From contig JAUWXS010000040.1 in NCBI GenBank assembly GCA_030616265.1, positions 1 to 6,305 on the forward strand: a stretch of DNA of 6,305 nt, written 5' to 3'. Each line of letters opens with the position of its first letter. Within the stretch, counting starts at the first letter, position 1. Below are positions 1 to 5,269 of this stretch, one piece after another. A program made the translations under genes and the position numbers. The stretch comes from Dehalococcoidia bacterium. Its GTDB lineage: Bacteria; Chloroflexota; Dehalococcoidia; Dehalococcoidales; BS750m-G39. Below the pieces are notes generated by a model. It ran no database searches, was not told the origin of the DNA, and saw only the letters and a program-made list of their open reading frames with translations.

Positions 1-572
1 AGCGCGACGGGTTTGTCATCGGCGAGGGGGCTGGCATTCTTATTCTGGAAAGCCTCGCCTTGGCTAAAGAGCGAGGGGCTAAAATACTGGCTGAGATGAT
101 AGCCTACGGAACCAGCGCCGACGCCTATCACATCACCGCCCCCCTTGAGACCGGCGAGGGTGCGGCTATGGCGGTGCAGCGGGCGCTGGACAAAGCCGGG
201 CTCAAGCCTGACGAAGTTGACTATATTAACGCCCACGGCACCTCCACCCTGCTCAATGACAAGATGGAGACCAAGTCAATCAAGAGGGTATTCGGCGACC
301 GCGCCTACAAGATTCCGATAAGCTCCACCAAGTCGATGATGGGACACCTGGTGGGTAGCGCTGGCGCCGTCGAGGCGGCTATATGCATTATGGCTATACG
401 GAACGGCGTTATACCGCCGACGATAAACCTTACCCACCCCGACCCTGAGTGCGATTTAGACTATGTGCCCAATGTAGCCCGCCAGGCCAGGGTTATCACC
501 GCCCTGTCTAATTCTTTCGGCTTTGGCGGTCATAACTCAGTCCTCATCTTCCGAGAGTACTCTGAGGAGTAA
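1..572 (+). CDS. fabF: Beta-ketoacyl-ACP synthase II (FabF), C-terminal part, 5' end outside window
   Basis: Condensing enzyme of type II fatty-acid synthesis: it extends acyl-ACP by two carbons using malonyl-ACP, in the cytoplasm. The frame is open from base 3 and begins RDGFVIGEGAG, a conserved thiolase-fold stretch of FabF, so the upstream part is simply off the window; the TTG at 60 is an internal Leu codon, not a start. Both catalytic histidines are visible: NAHGTST (His codon 234-236) and STKSMMGH (His codon 345-347, with the conserved Lys just before it). The C-terminal signature NSFGFGGHNSVLIF is present near the stop at 570-572. The nucleophilic Cys would lie upstream and cannot be checked. 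About 190 residues of an expected 410 or so are seen. KAS I (FabB) or a polyketide-type KAS is possible, but the motif spacing fits FabF best. It runs directly into recJ. Confidence 0.93.
   Translation, partial: RDGFVIGEGAGILILESLALAKERGAKILAEMIAYGTSADAYHITAPLETGEGAAMAVQRALDKAGLKPDEVDYINAHGTSTLLNDKMETKSIKRVFGDRAYKIPISSTKSMMGHLVGSAGAVEAAICIMAIRNGVIPPTINLTHPDPECDLDYVPNVARQARVITALSNSFGFGGHNSVLIFREYSEE
564..569 (+). promoter_or_regulatory. Ribosome binding site of recJ inside the end of fabF
   Basis: GAGGAG forms the last two sense codons of fabF and lies 5 nt before the TTG at 575. It supports the TTG start of recJ and suggests that ribosomes finishing fabF help start recJ. Confidence 0.7.
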
Positions 573-574
573 AA

Positions 575-2257
575 TTGAACCATTACCGCTGGAACCTGCT
601 ACCGACGGCTCCAGACGAGCGTCTGGCGGCAACTGGCGGTTTCTCCCCCTTAATAGCCCAACTGCTCTATAATCGCGGCCTTACCGAGCCTTCCCAGCTA
701 GAACCCTTCCTCAGCGGCGATAAGCGCCTCGCCGGCGACCCCTCCCAACTCCCCGACATCGAACCAGCGGTAGCCAGGATTTACCGGGCCTTGCTCTCCG
801 GGGAGAATATCGCCATCTACGGCGACTTCGACGCCGATGGCATCACCGGCACCGCCATACTCGTCCAGGGGCTATCGAGCCTGGGGGGCAAGCTCGTCCC
901 CTACATACCTCACCGCCTCACCGAGGGCTACGGGCTTAATATAGCTGCCCTGGAAAATCTCCACCGCCAGGGCATCAGCCTGGTTATCACCGTTGACTGC
1001 GGAATTACCGCCCTGGCTGAGGTCAAGCGGGCAAACCGGCTGGGATTAGATATAATCATCACCGACCACCACTCTCCCCTGCCCGAAATGCCGCCCGCCG
1101 TTGCCACCATCGACCCCAAGCGGGCTGATTCCAGCTATCCCTTTTCCGAGCTGACCGGCGCTGGGGTTGCCCTCAAGCTGCTTCAGGCTCTACTCCAGAA
1201 CCTGGGTAAAGAAGAGCAGCTGGAGGGGCTGATGGACCTGGCCGCCCTGGGCACGGTGGCTGATATGGCGCCCCTGTCCGGGGAGAACCGCTACCTGGTT
1301 AAACAGGGGCTGAAGATGATGAATACCACCCCCCGCCTCGGGCTAGGCGAGATTATATCCCAGGCGGGCTTGACTCCAGGCAGCCTCAGCGCCGAGAGCA
1401 TCTCCTGGACTATCGCCCCCCGCCTGAATGCTGCCGGCAGGCTGGCACATGCCATGACCAGCTACAAACTGCTGATGACCGACTCGCCCCAGGAAGCGCG
1501 TGACCTGGCTATCTGGCTGGAAGAGAAAAACACCGAGCGGCAGAAGCTAACCACCAAGGTCTTAGCCATAGCTAGAGAGCAGATAATAGCCCAGGGCATT
1601 TCACCCATGCTGGTTGCCGCCGATAAGGACTATCCTATCGGCATTGCCGGGCTGATAGCCGGCAGGCTGGCCGAGGAATTCTACCGCCCGGCTATTGTGA
1701 TCAGGACCGGCGAGACGGTAAGCAGCGGCAGCGGCCGCAGTATCCCCGAGTTCAACATTATAGCCGCGCTGACCCAGTGCCGTAGTCTCCTGTCCCAGTT
1801 CGGCGGTCATTCCCAGGCAGCTGGTTTTACCCTGCCCACCAAGAACCTGCCCCGCTTCCAGGAGCATCTCTCCCGGCTGGCCACAGAACAGCTTGCCGAC
1901 GCCGACCTTCGCCCTCAGCTGGATATTGATGCCAAGGTCACACTGCCCGACCTGAGCGGGGACACCTTCAATGCCATTCAACAGCTAGCCCCCTTTGGCC
2001 GGGGTAATCCCTCACCCACCTTCCTCAGCCAGGGGGCAGAGATAATAAACTGCCGCACCATGGGCAACGGCGCCCAACACCTGAGGCTGAAACTGAAGCA
2101 GGGGGGCACCGTCTGGGACGGGGTGGGCTTCCGACTGGGCAGCTACCTAGCCGAGATATCCCCCCAACTTGACATCGTCTATAACCTGGAGATAGACCGT
2201 TGGGAGGGTAAGGAGAGGCTCAGGCTTAATATAATTGACTTCGCCCCGCCTAGCTAA
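575..2257 (+). CDS. recJ: Single-stranded-DNA-specific 5'-3' exonuclease RecJ
   Basis: RecJ degrades single-stranded DNA 5' to 3' with Mn2+/Mg2+ in recombination, mismatch and base-excision repair. The 560-residue protein has the usual length of a compact RecJ. DHH-domain motifs appear in order: DFDADG (84-89), VDCG (140-143), DHH (164-166) and LGTVADMAPL (225-234), together supplying the metal-binding Asp and His residues. PRLNAAGR (282-289) follows. The DHHA1 domain shows GIAGLIAGRL (356-365), GSGRS (385-389) and FGGHSQAAG (409-417). The C-terminal third, with LAPFGRGNPSP at about 471-481, is the OB-fold DNA-binding part. The start is TTG: it has a GAGGAG site 5 nt upstream and opens with the typical RecJ N-terminus (YRWNLLP). 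The gene begins 2 nt after the fabF stop. Pairing a repair nuclease with a lipid gene is probably just shared transcription. No key residue looks lost. Confidence 0.95.
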   Translation: MNHYRWNLLPTAPDERLAATGGFSPLIAQLLYNRGLTEPSQLEPFLSGDKRLAGDPSQLPDIEPAVARIYRALLSGENIAIYGDFDADGITGTAILVQGLSSLGGKLVPYIPHRLTEGYGLNIAALENLHRQGISLVITVDCGITALAEVKRANRLGLDIIITDHHSPLPEMPPAVATIDPKRADSSYPFSELTGAGVALKLLQALLQNLGKEEQLEGLMDLAALGTVADMAPLSGENRYLVKQGLKMMNTTPRLGLGEIISQAGLTPGSLSAESISWTIAPRLNAAGRLAHAMTSYKLLMTDSPQEARDLAIWLEEKNTERQKLTTKVLAIAREQIIAQGISPMLVAADKDYPIGIAGLIAGRLAEEFYRPAIVIRTGETVSSGSGRSIPEFNIIAALTQCRSLLSQFGGHSQAAGFTLPTKNLPRFQEHLSRLATEQLADADLRPQLDIDAKVTLPDLSGDTFNAIQQLAPFGRGNPSPTFLSQGAEIINCRTMGNGAQHLRLKLKQGGTVWDGVGFRLGSYLAEISPQLDIVYNLEIDRWEGKERLRLNIIDFAPPS

Positions 2258-2271
2258 AGCCACGGGAAAAC

Positions 2272-2301
2272 TTGACTTTTGCAAAAGGCGCAGTATATAA
2301 T
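2272..2301 (+). promoter_or_regulatory. Sigma70-type promoter for the zinc-ribbon/rpsU/RRM cluster
   Basis: TTGACT (2272-2277) and TATAAT (2296-2301) are separated by 18 nt, a near-perfect housekeeping promoter 15 nt after the recJ stop. Transcription would start near 2308. It marks the boundary between the fabF-recJ unit and the small-gene cluster. Confidence 0.75.
2276..2287. promoter_or_regulatory. 12-bp perfect palindrome in the promoter, possible operator
   Basis: CTTTTGCAAAAG is a perfect inverted repeat covering the last two bases of the -35 box and half of the spacer. A dimeric regulator bound there would block RNA polymerase. The regulator is unknown, it does not match CIRCE or a LexA box, and a short AT-rich palindrome can arise by chance. 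Confidence 0.3.
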
Positions 2302-2307
2302 AGTCAT

Positions 2308-2418
2308 TGGTGGTTTTAGGTTCAGGTTATCGTATACTTAGTTAAACCAGTTTAGATTTACTCAAGTGTTGGATGACCGCAACTCTAGCCAACTATTTAC
2401 AAGAGAGGAGGTCATTCA
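2308..2418 (+). other. Long 5' leader (about 110 nt) of the zinc-ribbon gene
   Basis: From the predicted transcription start to the ATG at 2419 no ORF is apparent. Two weak pairings can be drawn: TGGTTT (2311-2316) with AAACCA (2344-2349), and GTTGG (2368-2372) with CCAAC (2389-2393). The leader ends in a strong AGAGGAGG site (2404-2411), 7 nt before the ATG. A long leader is unusual for such a small gene and could hold post-transcriptional control, but no known riboswitch is recognised. Confidence 0.35.
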
Positions 2419-2730
2419 ATGAGTTTTGAGGACAAGCAACTCCAATGCTCCGATTGTGGGGCTGACTTCACCTTCAGCGCTGAGGAACAAGAGTTCTTCC
2501 AATCCAAGGGCTATACCAACGAGCCCAAGCGCTGTCCCGCATGCCGCGAAGCCAGGAAAGCACAGCGTTACGGTAATGATAGCTACGGCTACAGGTCCCG
2601 ACGTCAGATGTTTCCGGCAACGTGCGCCGAGTGCGGTAAGGAAACCGAAGTACCGTTCGAGCCCCGAGAAGGCAGACCGGTATATTGTAGCGAGTGCTAC
2701 AGCAAAGTCAGACTGAGCGGACAAGGCTAG
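2419..2730 (+). CDS. Small protein with two zinc-ribbon modules (zf-trcl type plus CxxC-x17-CxxC)
   Basis: A 103-residue protein with no characterised function that I know of. Residues 10-41 resemble the probable zinc-ribbon family zf-trcl: CSDC, then FTFSAEEQEFF, a Gly-Tyr stretch, and CPACREARK. Residues 69-93 form a second module, CAEC, exactly 17 residues, CSEC, the CxxC-x17-CxxC domain. Between them is a basic, Tyr- and Arg-rich linker (about 46-63). Eight cysteines in four CxxC pairs could bind two zinc ions. There is no signal peptide or membrane segment, so it should be cytosolic. The small size, basic linker and position before rpsU and an RRM gene suggest nucleic-acid or ribosome binding, which is inference only. 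The start is fixed by AGAGGAGG 7 nt upstream. The gene is first in the cluster, downstream of a strong promoter. Confidence 0.88.
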   Translation: MSFEDKQLQCSDCGADFTFSAEEQEFFQSKGYTNEPKRCPACREARKAQRYGNDSYGYRSRRQMFPATCAECGKETEVPFEPREGRPVYCSECYSKVRLSGQG

Positions 2731-2742
2731 TTTGACCTGAAG

Positions 2743-2781
2743 GACATACATGGGCTGGGGAATACCTGGCCTATGTATGTC
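2743..2781 (+). promoter_or_regulatory. Strong 17-bp RNA hairpin between the zinc-ribbon gene and rpsU
   Basis: Bases 2743-2759 pair with 2765-2781 without any bulge (14 Watson-Crick and 3 G-U pairs), around the 5-nt loop GAATA. It begins 12 nt after the zinc-ribbon stop and ends 21 nt before the rpsU ATG. No U-tract follows, so it is not a standard terminator. It could be an RNase III or other processing site, a protein-binding leader controlling rpsU, or a stability element. CCT at 2736-2738 could also pair with AGG at 2785-2787, near the only Shine-Dalgarno-like bases of rpsU. Confidence 0.7.
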
Positions 2782-2802
2782 ACTAGGATGGGTTGGTTCG
2801 TT

Positions 2803-2988
2803 ATGCCATTGAAAGTTTCCAAGCGTGAAGGTGAAACCCAAGACGCCTTGTTAAGGCGCTTCCAGAAGATGGTACAGATGGACGGGGTTCTGCGCGAGGC
2901 GAAATCCCATCGTTATTTCCTATCCAAGAGAGAAGCGGCGCGCCTGAAAGCAAAAAGGAGCGCCAGACGGAGGCGACTCAGCAGGTAA
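2803..2988 (+). CDS. rpsU: Small ribosomal subunit protein bS21
   Basis: bS21 sits at the platform of the 30S subunit near the 3' end of 16S rRNA and helps mRNA binding at initiation. The 61-residue product is the normal size. It has the family pattern: a short beta-like start (MPLKVSKREGE), ALLRRFQKMV, then GVLREAKSHRYFLSKREAAR and a very basic tail (KRSARRRRLSR). The reading frame could extend to ATG codons at 2773 or 2788, but 2773 lies inside the intergenic hairpin and the added residues are foreign to the family, so 2803 is chosen. The ribosome binding site is poor: AGGATGGG at 2785-2792, with a spacer of 10 nt or more. That is unusual for a ribosomal protein gene and, with the hairpin, hints at translational control or coupling. 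Confidence 0.92.
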   Translation: MPLKVSKREGETQDALLRRFQKMVQMDGVLREAKSHRYFLSKREAARLKAKRSARRRRLSR

Positions 2989-3035
2989 GACCAGAGTGGG
3001 TTTGAAAGTACTTATCAACAAAAAGGGGGGCCAAT

Positions 3036-3356
3036 ATGAATATCTATGTGGGTAACTTATCTCGCGAGGTAACTGAAGAGGAATTGCGGCAGGAATTCAC
3101 CGCTTTTGGAGAAGTGACATCGGTAAACATTATCAAGGATAAGTATGGTGGGCAACCTAGGGGATTTGCCTTTGTTGAAATGCCTTCAAAGGCTGAAGCC
3201 GAAGCGGCAATTACTGGCCTCAAAGGAAAGACACTAAAGGAGCGAACGCTTGATGTTAATGAGGCTCGCCCTCGTTCCGACAACAGAGGCGGTTCGTCCT
3301 ACGGCGGCAGGAAAGGCGGGGGGTTTGGCGGGGGAGGAAGACAGAGAAGATACTAG
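3036..3356 (+). CDS. RRM-domain RNA-binding protein with glycine-rich tail
   Basis: A 106-residue single-RRM protein. RNP2 is IYVGNL (3-8) and RNP1 is RGFAFVEM (42-49), with the aromatic residues that stack on RNA bases; the beta-alpha-beta-beta-alpha-beta fold runs to about residue 77. The tail (82-106) is rich in Gly, Arg, Ser and Tyr, ending GGGGRQRRY, as in the cyanobacterial Rbp and plant glycine-rich proteins. Such proteins bind single-stranded RNA and are often cold-induced RNA chaperones. A run of A and G (AAGGGGGG, 3023-3030) gives a strong ribosome site 5 nt before the ATG. The gene follows rpsU by 47 nt with no visible promoter between, so it is probably last in the cluster. Its codons look less C-ended than those of recJ, fitting a separately evolved or highly expressed gene. 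The RNA targets are unknown. Confidence 0.93.
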   Translation: MNIYVGNLSREVTEEELRQEFTAFGEVTSVNIIKDKYGGQPRGFAFVEMPSKAEAEAAITGLKGKTLKERTLDVNEARPRSDNRGGSSYGGRKGGGFGGGGRQRRY

Positions 3357-3363
3357 AGTCCCC

Positions 3364-3381
3364 GCTTAAAATCCTTTAAGC
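3364..3381. terminator. Short hairpin between convergent RRM and lgt genes, possible bidirectional terminator
   Basis: GCTTAAA (3364-3370) pairs with TTTAAGC (3375-3381) around the loop ATCC. It lies between convergent genes whose stops are only 19 bp apart, and it contains the lgt stop codon. The stem is AT-rich, with only a broken T-stretch after it on the plus strand and none on the minus strand, so it would be a weak terminator at best. Confidence 0.3.
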
Positions 3382-4176
3382 CTTACTTTCCACCTTCACC
3401 CACCGCGTCCTCATAACCATTATGGGGATGATAATGAGCAAGACGATTATGCCTATCACCTGCGCCTGATGTAAGCCGAAGAGGAAGGGCGTTCCATCCC
3501 GGATAAAATCGATGCCCACCCGCCACAACGAATATACGCTCAAGTAGATGAGAAACAGCGAGCCTTCAGGCTGGAACCTTCTTCTTAACCAGAAAAGCAC
3601 CCCGAAAACTACGAGCAGAAAGGCAATCTCATAAAGCTGGGTGGGGTGTAAGCCCATCCCTTCGGAGAGGTTAAGGCTTGCCATATAGCCATAGCTATCA
3701 GGGTCAGTATAGACTATCCCCCAGGGTAGCGAGGTCTCCGTTCCGTAGCAGCAGCCATTTATAAGGCAGCCCACCCTGCCTATCGCCTGAGCCAGTATGA
3801 CACCGGGCACCACCAGGTTCATGACGTAACCAAAGCGGAAACGGCTGAACTTGCTGTAAATCCAGATAGCCAGGACAGCGCCCAGCATAGCACCATAAAT
3901 AGTCAGCCCGGAAAAACCAATTATCTGCCCCGGGTGAGTGCTGTAATAACTCCACATGTCAACAACATGTAGCATTCTGGATACGATTATGGCCGCTGGA
4001 ATGCCCACCAGGGCAGCGGTAAGGAGATTATCGTAAGAAACCGACGCCCCCCGCTTTATCTCCCAGAACACCCACAGCACCACCAGCAGCACCGCCAGGG
4101 CAACCATAATGCCGTACCACCTGATACCCACCTCCCCTATGGTAAAGGCTATCCCGCTCATACCTATGGTAACCAA
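3376..4176 (-). CDS. lgt: Prolipoprotein diacylglyceryl transferase (Lgt)
   Basis: Integral membrane enzyme that moves diacylglycerol from phosphatidylglycerol to the lipobox Cys of prolipoproteins, the first step of lipoprotein maturation. The 266 residues contain about seven hydrophobic segments. Family motifs: IRWYGIMVAL (18-27), SRMLHV (66-71), the signature GRVGCLINGCCYG (133-145), HPTQLYE (177-183), and WRVGIDFIRDG (218-228), then GLHQAQVIGI near the end. The signature is the GCCYG variant rather than the E. coli GELWG form, and the E. coli HGGL His region reads LTIYGAMLG (91-99), with Tyr at the His position. The start is TTG at 4176 because AGGAGGT lies 5 nt before it; an ATG five codons in would sit 20 nt from that site. 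It follows ftsY by 16 nt on the same strand, so the two are probably co-transcribed. Confidence 0.93.
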   Translation of the reverse strand: MVTIGMSGIAFTIGEVGIRWYGIMVALAVLLVVLWVFWEIKRGASVSYDNLLTAALVGIPAAIIVSRMLHVVDMWSYYSTHPGQIIGFSGLTIYGAMLGAVLAIWIYSKFSRFRFGYVMNLVVPGVILAQAIGRVGCLINGCCYGTETSLPWGIVYTDPDSYGYMASLNLSEGMGLHPTQLYEIAFLLVVFGVLFWLRRRFQPEGSLFLIYLSVYSLWRVGIDFIRDGTPFLFGLHQAQVIGIIVLLIIIPIMVMRTRWVKVESKA

Positions 4177-4181
4177 ACTCT

Positions 4182-4188
4182 ACCTCCT
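4182..4188 (-). promoter_or_regulatory. Ribosome binding site deciding the TTG start of lgt
   Basis: On the minus strand AGGAGGT is followed by 5 nt and then TTG. It is a full match to the anti-Shine-Dalgarno core, and it lies in the 16-nt gap between ftsY and lgt. Confidence 0.75.
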
Positions 4189-4192
4189 ATCA

Positions 4193-5089
4193 TCAGGAGC
4201 ATAATGCCTTGACAAAGCCCTCGGCGTCAAAAGGAGCCACGTCTTCCAGCTCGTCGCCAACGCCGATGAACAAGATGGGTATCTTAAGCTCATCGCAGAT
4301 AGCCAGCACTATGCCCCCTTTAGCCGTGCCGTCCAGCTTGGCCAGAAAGATGCCGGTTACCCCCACCGCTTCGGTGAAATACCGGGCCTGGGTTAAGCCG
4401 TTCTGACCGGTGGCGGCGTCAAGCACCAGAATTACTTCGTGGGGCGCGGTAGCGTCAGCCTTGGCGGCCACCCGCTTAATCTTTTTCAGCTCCTCCATCA
4501 GGTTAAACTTGGTGTGCAGCCTGCCGGCAGTGTCAATAATCACCTCGTCAACGTTTCGGCTGCGCGCCGCCTCCAGGGCGTCAAAGACCACCGCCCCGGC
4601 ATCGCCCCCGGGCTGGTGGGCAACGACATCAATGCCGATCTCCCCACCCAGCTTTTTAAGCTGGCCAATAGCCGCTGCCCTGAAAGTATCCGCCGCCACC
4701 AGTATAACCTTCTTGCCCTCTTTCTTGGCCCTGTAAGCCAGCTTGGCGATAGAGGTAGTCTTACCACCGCCATTGACACCCACTGCCATAACAACCCTGG
4801 GCAGTGATGAAGGAGCCGACGCCTGAATCTCGATATTAAGGATTTTGACCATCTCCTGCTGCAGGACTTCGCGCACCGCTGAACCCTGGCTGAGCTTCTC
4901 CTCCTTCGTCCTCCTTCTTACCTGTTCCAGGAGTTTTTCCGTGGTACTCATGCCAACATCGGCCGAGATAAGCAATTCCTCCAGCTCCGCCCAAACCGTT
5001 TCATCTACGGTGGGGCGGTCAAAGAGGTGCATCGCCCGCTTGAACCAGCTATCGCGGCTTGGCTTTAAGGCTTGCTCAATATCTTTCAA
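4193..5089 (-). CDS. ftsY: Signal recognition particle receptor FtsY (SRP GTPase)
   Basis: FtsY receives ribosome-nascent chain-SRP complexes at the membrane; its GTPase works as a heterodimer with Ffh to hand proteins to the SecYEG translocon. The 298 residues comprise the N and G domains only, without the long acidic A domain of E. coli. The N-terminus, LKPSRDSWFKRAM (8-20), resembles the amphipathic membrane-targeting helix, followed by LEELLISADVG (36-46). GTPase motifs: P-loop GVNGGGKTT (104-112), DTFRAAA (134-140), DTAGR (186-190), KLDGTAKGG (251-259; an Ala replaces the usual Thr just before it) and GVGDELEDVAPFDA (276-289). The start is TTG at 5089: no ATG, GTG or TTG lies further upstream in frame before a stop codon, and it keeps the conserved N-terminus. 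A weak AGGGG site lies 6 nt before it. lgt follows on the same strand. Confidence 0.95.
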   Translation of the reverse strand: MKDIEQALKPSRDSWFKRAMHLFDRPTVDETVWAELEELLISADVGMSTTEKLLEQVRRRTKEEKLSQGSAVREVLQQEMVKILNIEIQASAPSSLPRVVMAVGVNGGGKTTSIAKLAYRAKKEGKKVILVAADTFRAAAIGQLKKLGGEIGIDVVAHQPGGDAGAVVFDALEAARSRNVDEVIIDTAGRLHTKFNLMEELKKIKRVAAKADATAPHEVILVLDAATGQNGLTQARYFTEAVGVTGIFLAKLDGTAKGGIVLAICDELKIPILFIGVGDELEDVAPFDAEGFVKALCS

Positions 5090-5092
5090 CCC

Positions 5093-5110
5093 TATCCCCT
5101 TTATCCCCTT
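5093..5110. repeat. Tandem 9-bp repeat at the ftsY start
   Basis: TATCCCCTT occurs twice head to tail (5093-5101 and 5102-5110), with a third exact copy at 5194-5202. On the minus strand the first unit reads AAGGGGATA and provides the ribosome-binding bases of ftsY (AGGGG, 5096-5100). Confidence 0.6.
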
Positions 5111-5130
5111 CCCCTTACAAGGGGAAGGGG
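5105..5130. repeat. Perfect 12-bp inverted repeat upstream of ftsY
   Basis: CCCCTTCCCCTT (5105-5116) and AAGGGGAAGGGG (5119-5130) are exact reverse complements separated by only two bases. As RNA it gives an 11-bp stem with a 4-nt loop. It overlaps the tandem TATCCCCTT units, and the combination looks like a dispersed intergenic palindromic element of the REP kind. I cannot test whether it recurs in the genome. Confidence 0.55.
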
Positions 5131-5142
5131 AAGATATTTTAG

Positions 5143-5163
5143 AAGAAGGGTTTCACCCTTCTT
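5143..5163. repeat. Second hairpin in the ftsY leader
   Basis: AAGAAGGG (5143-5150) pairs with CCCTTCTT (5156-5163) around a 5-nt loop, a perfect 8-bp inverted repeat 12 nt from the first palindrome. It may act as an RNA structure in the ftsY leader or be part of the same repeat element. No U-tract follows on either strand. Confidence 0.5.
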
Positions 5164-5186
5164 AAACTACCCGTATTTAACCCTTT

Positions 5187-5192
5187 ATTATA
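5187..5192 (-). promoter_or_regulatory. Possible -10 box for ftsY-lgt
   Basis: On the minus strand TATAAT lies about 100 bp before the ftsY start. No TTGACA-like -35 is found 16-19 nt upstream and there is no TGn extension, so this is only a weak candidate promoter. It would place both leader hairpins in the transcript. Confidence 0.3.
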
Positions 5193-5251
5193 GTATCCCC
5201 TTCACTCTATCCCTGATGAGGGACTTCCTTTACCCCCCTTTAGAGTTCTAG

Positions 5252-5266
5252 AGAGGCGAAGCCTCT
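5252..5266. repeat. 6-bp hairpin after the helicase gene
   Basis: AGAGGC (5252-5257) pairs with GCCTCT (5261-5266) around three bases. It lies 28 nt past the helicase stop in that gene's direction. No run of T follows on the minus strand, so it is only a possible weak terminator or RNA 3' end structure. Confidence 0.35.
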
Positions 5267-5269
5267 GTA

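Noticed and set aside
60..62. TTG as the start of fabF
   Set aside because: The frame is open to base 3 and the upstream residues RDGFVIGEGAG are conserved FabF sequence, so this is an internal Leu codon.
1601..1981. Minus-strand 126-codon reading frame inside recJ
   Set aside because: It lies wholly within the DHHA1 part of recJ and has no recognisable domain.
2333..2338. TATACT as a second -10 box in the leader
   Set aside because: No -35-like sequence lies 16-18 nt upstream, and the promoter at 2272-2301 is far better.
2773..2802. Longer rpsU starting at ATG 2773 or 2788
   Set aside because: The first ATG lies inside the hairpin stem, neither has a ribosome site, and the extra residues are not part of bS21.
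2416..2841. Minus-strand 141-codon reading frame opposite the zinc-ribbon gene
   Set aside because: It overlaps two well-supported genes, spans the intergenic hairpin, and its product resembles no family; it is a shadow frame.
3310..3345. G-quadruplex in the glycine-rich tail of the RRM gene
   Set aside because: The G-runs come from Gly codons and do not make four regular G3 tracts with short loops.
4410..4807. Plus-strand reading frames opposite ftsY
   Set aside because: They are complementary to conserved GTPase motifs and have low-complexity Ser/Ala-rich products.
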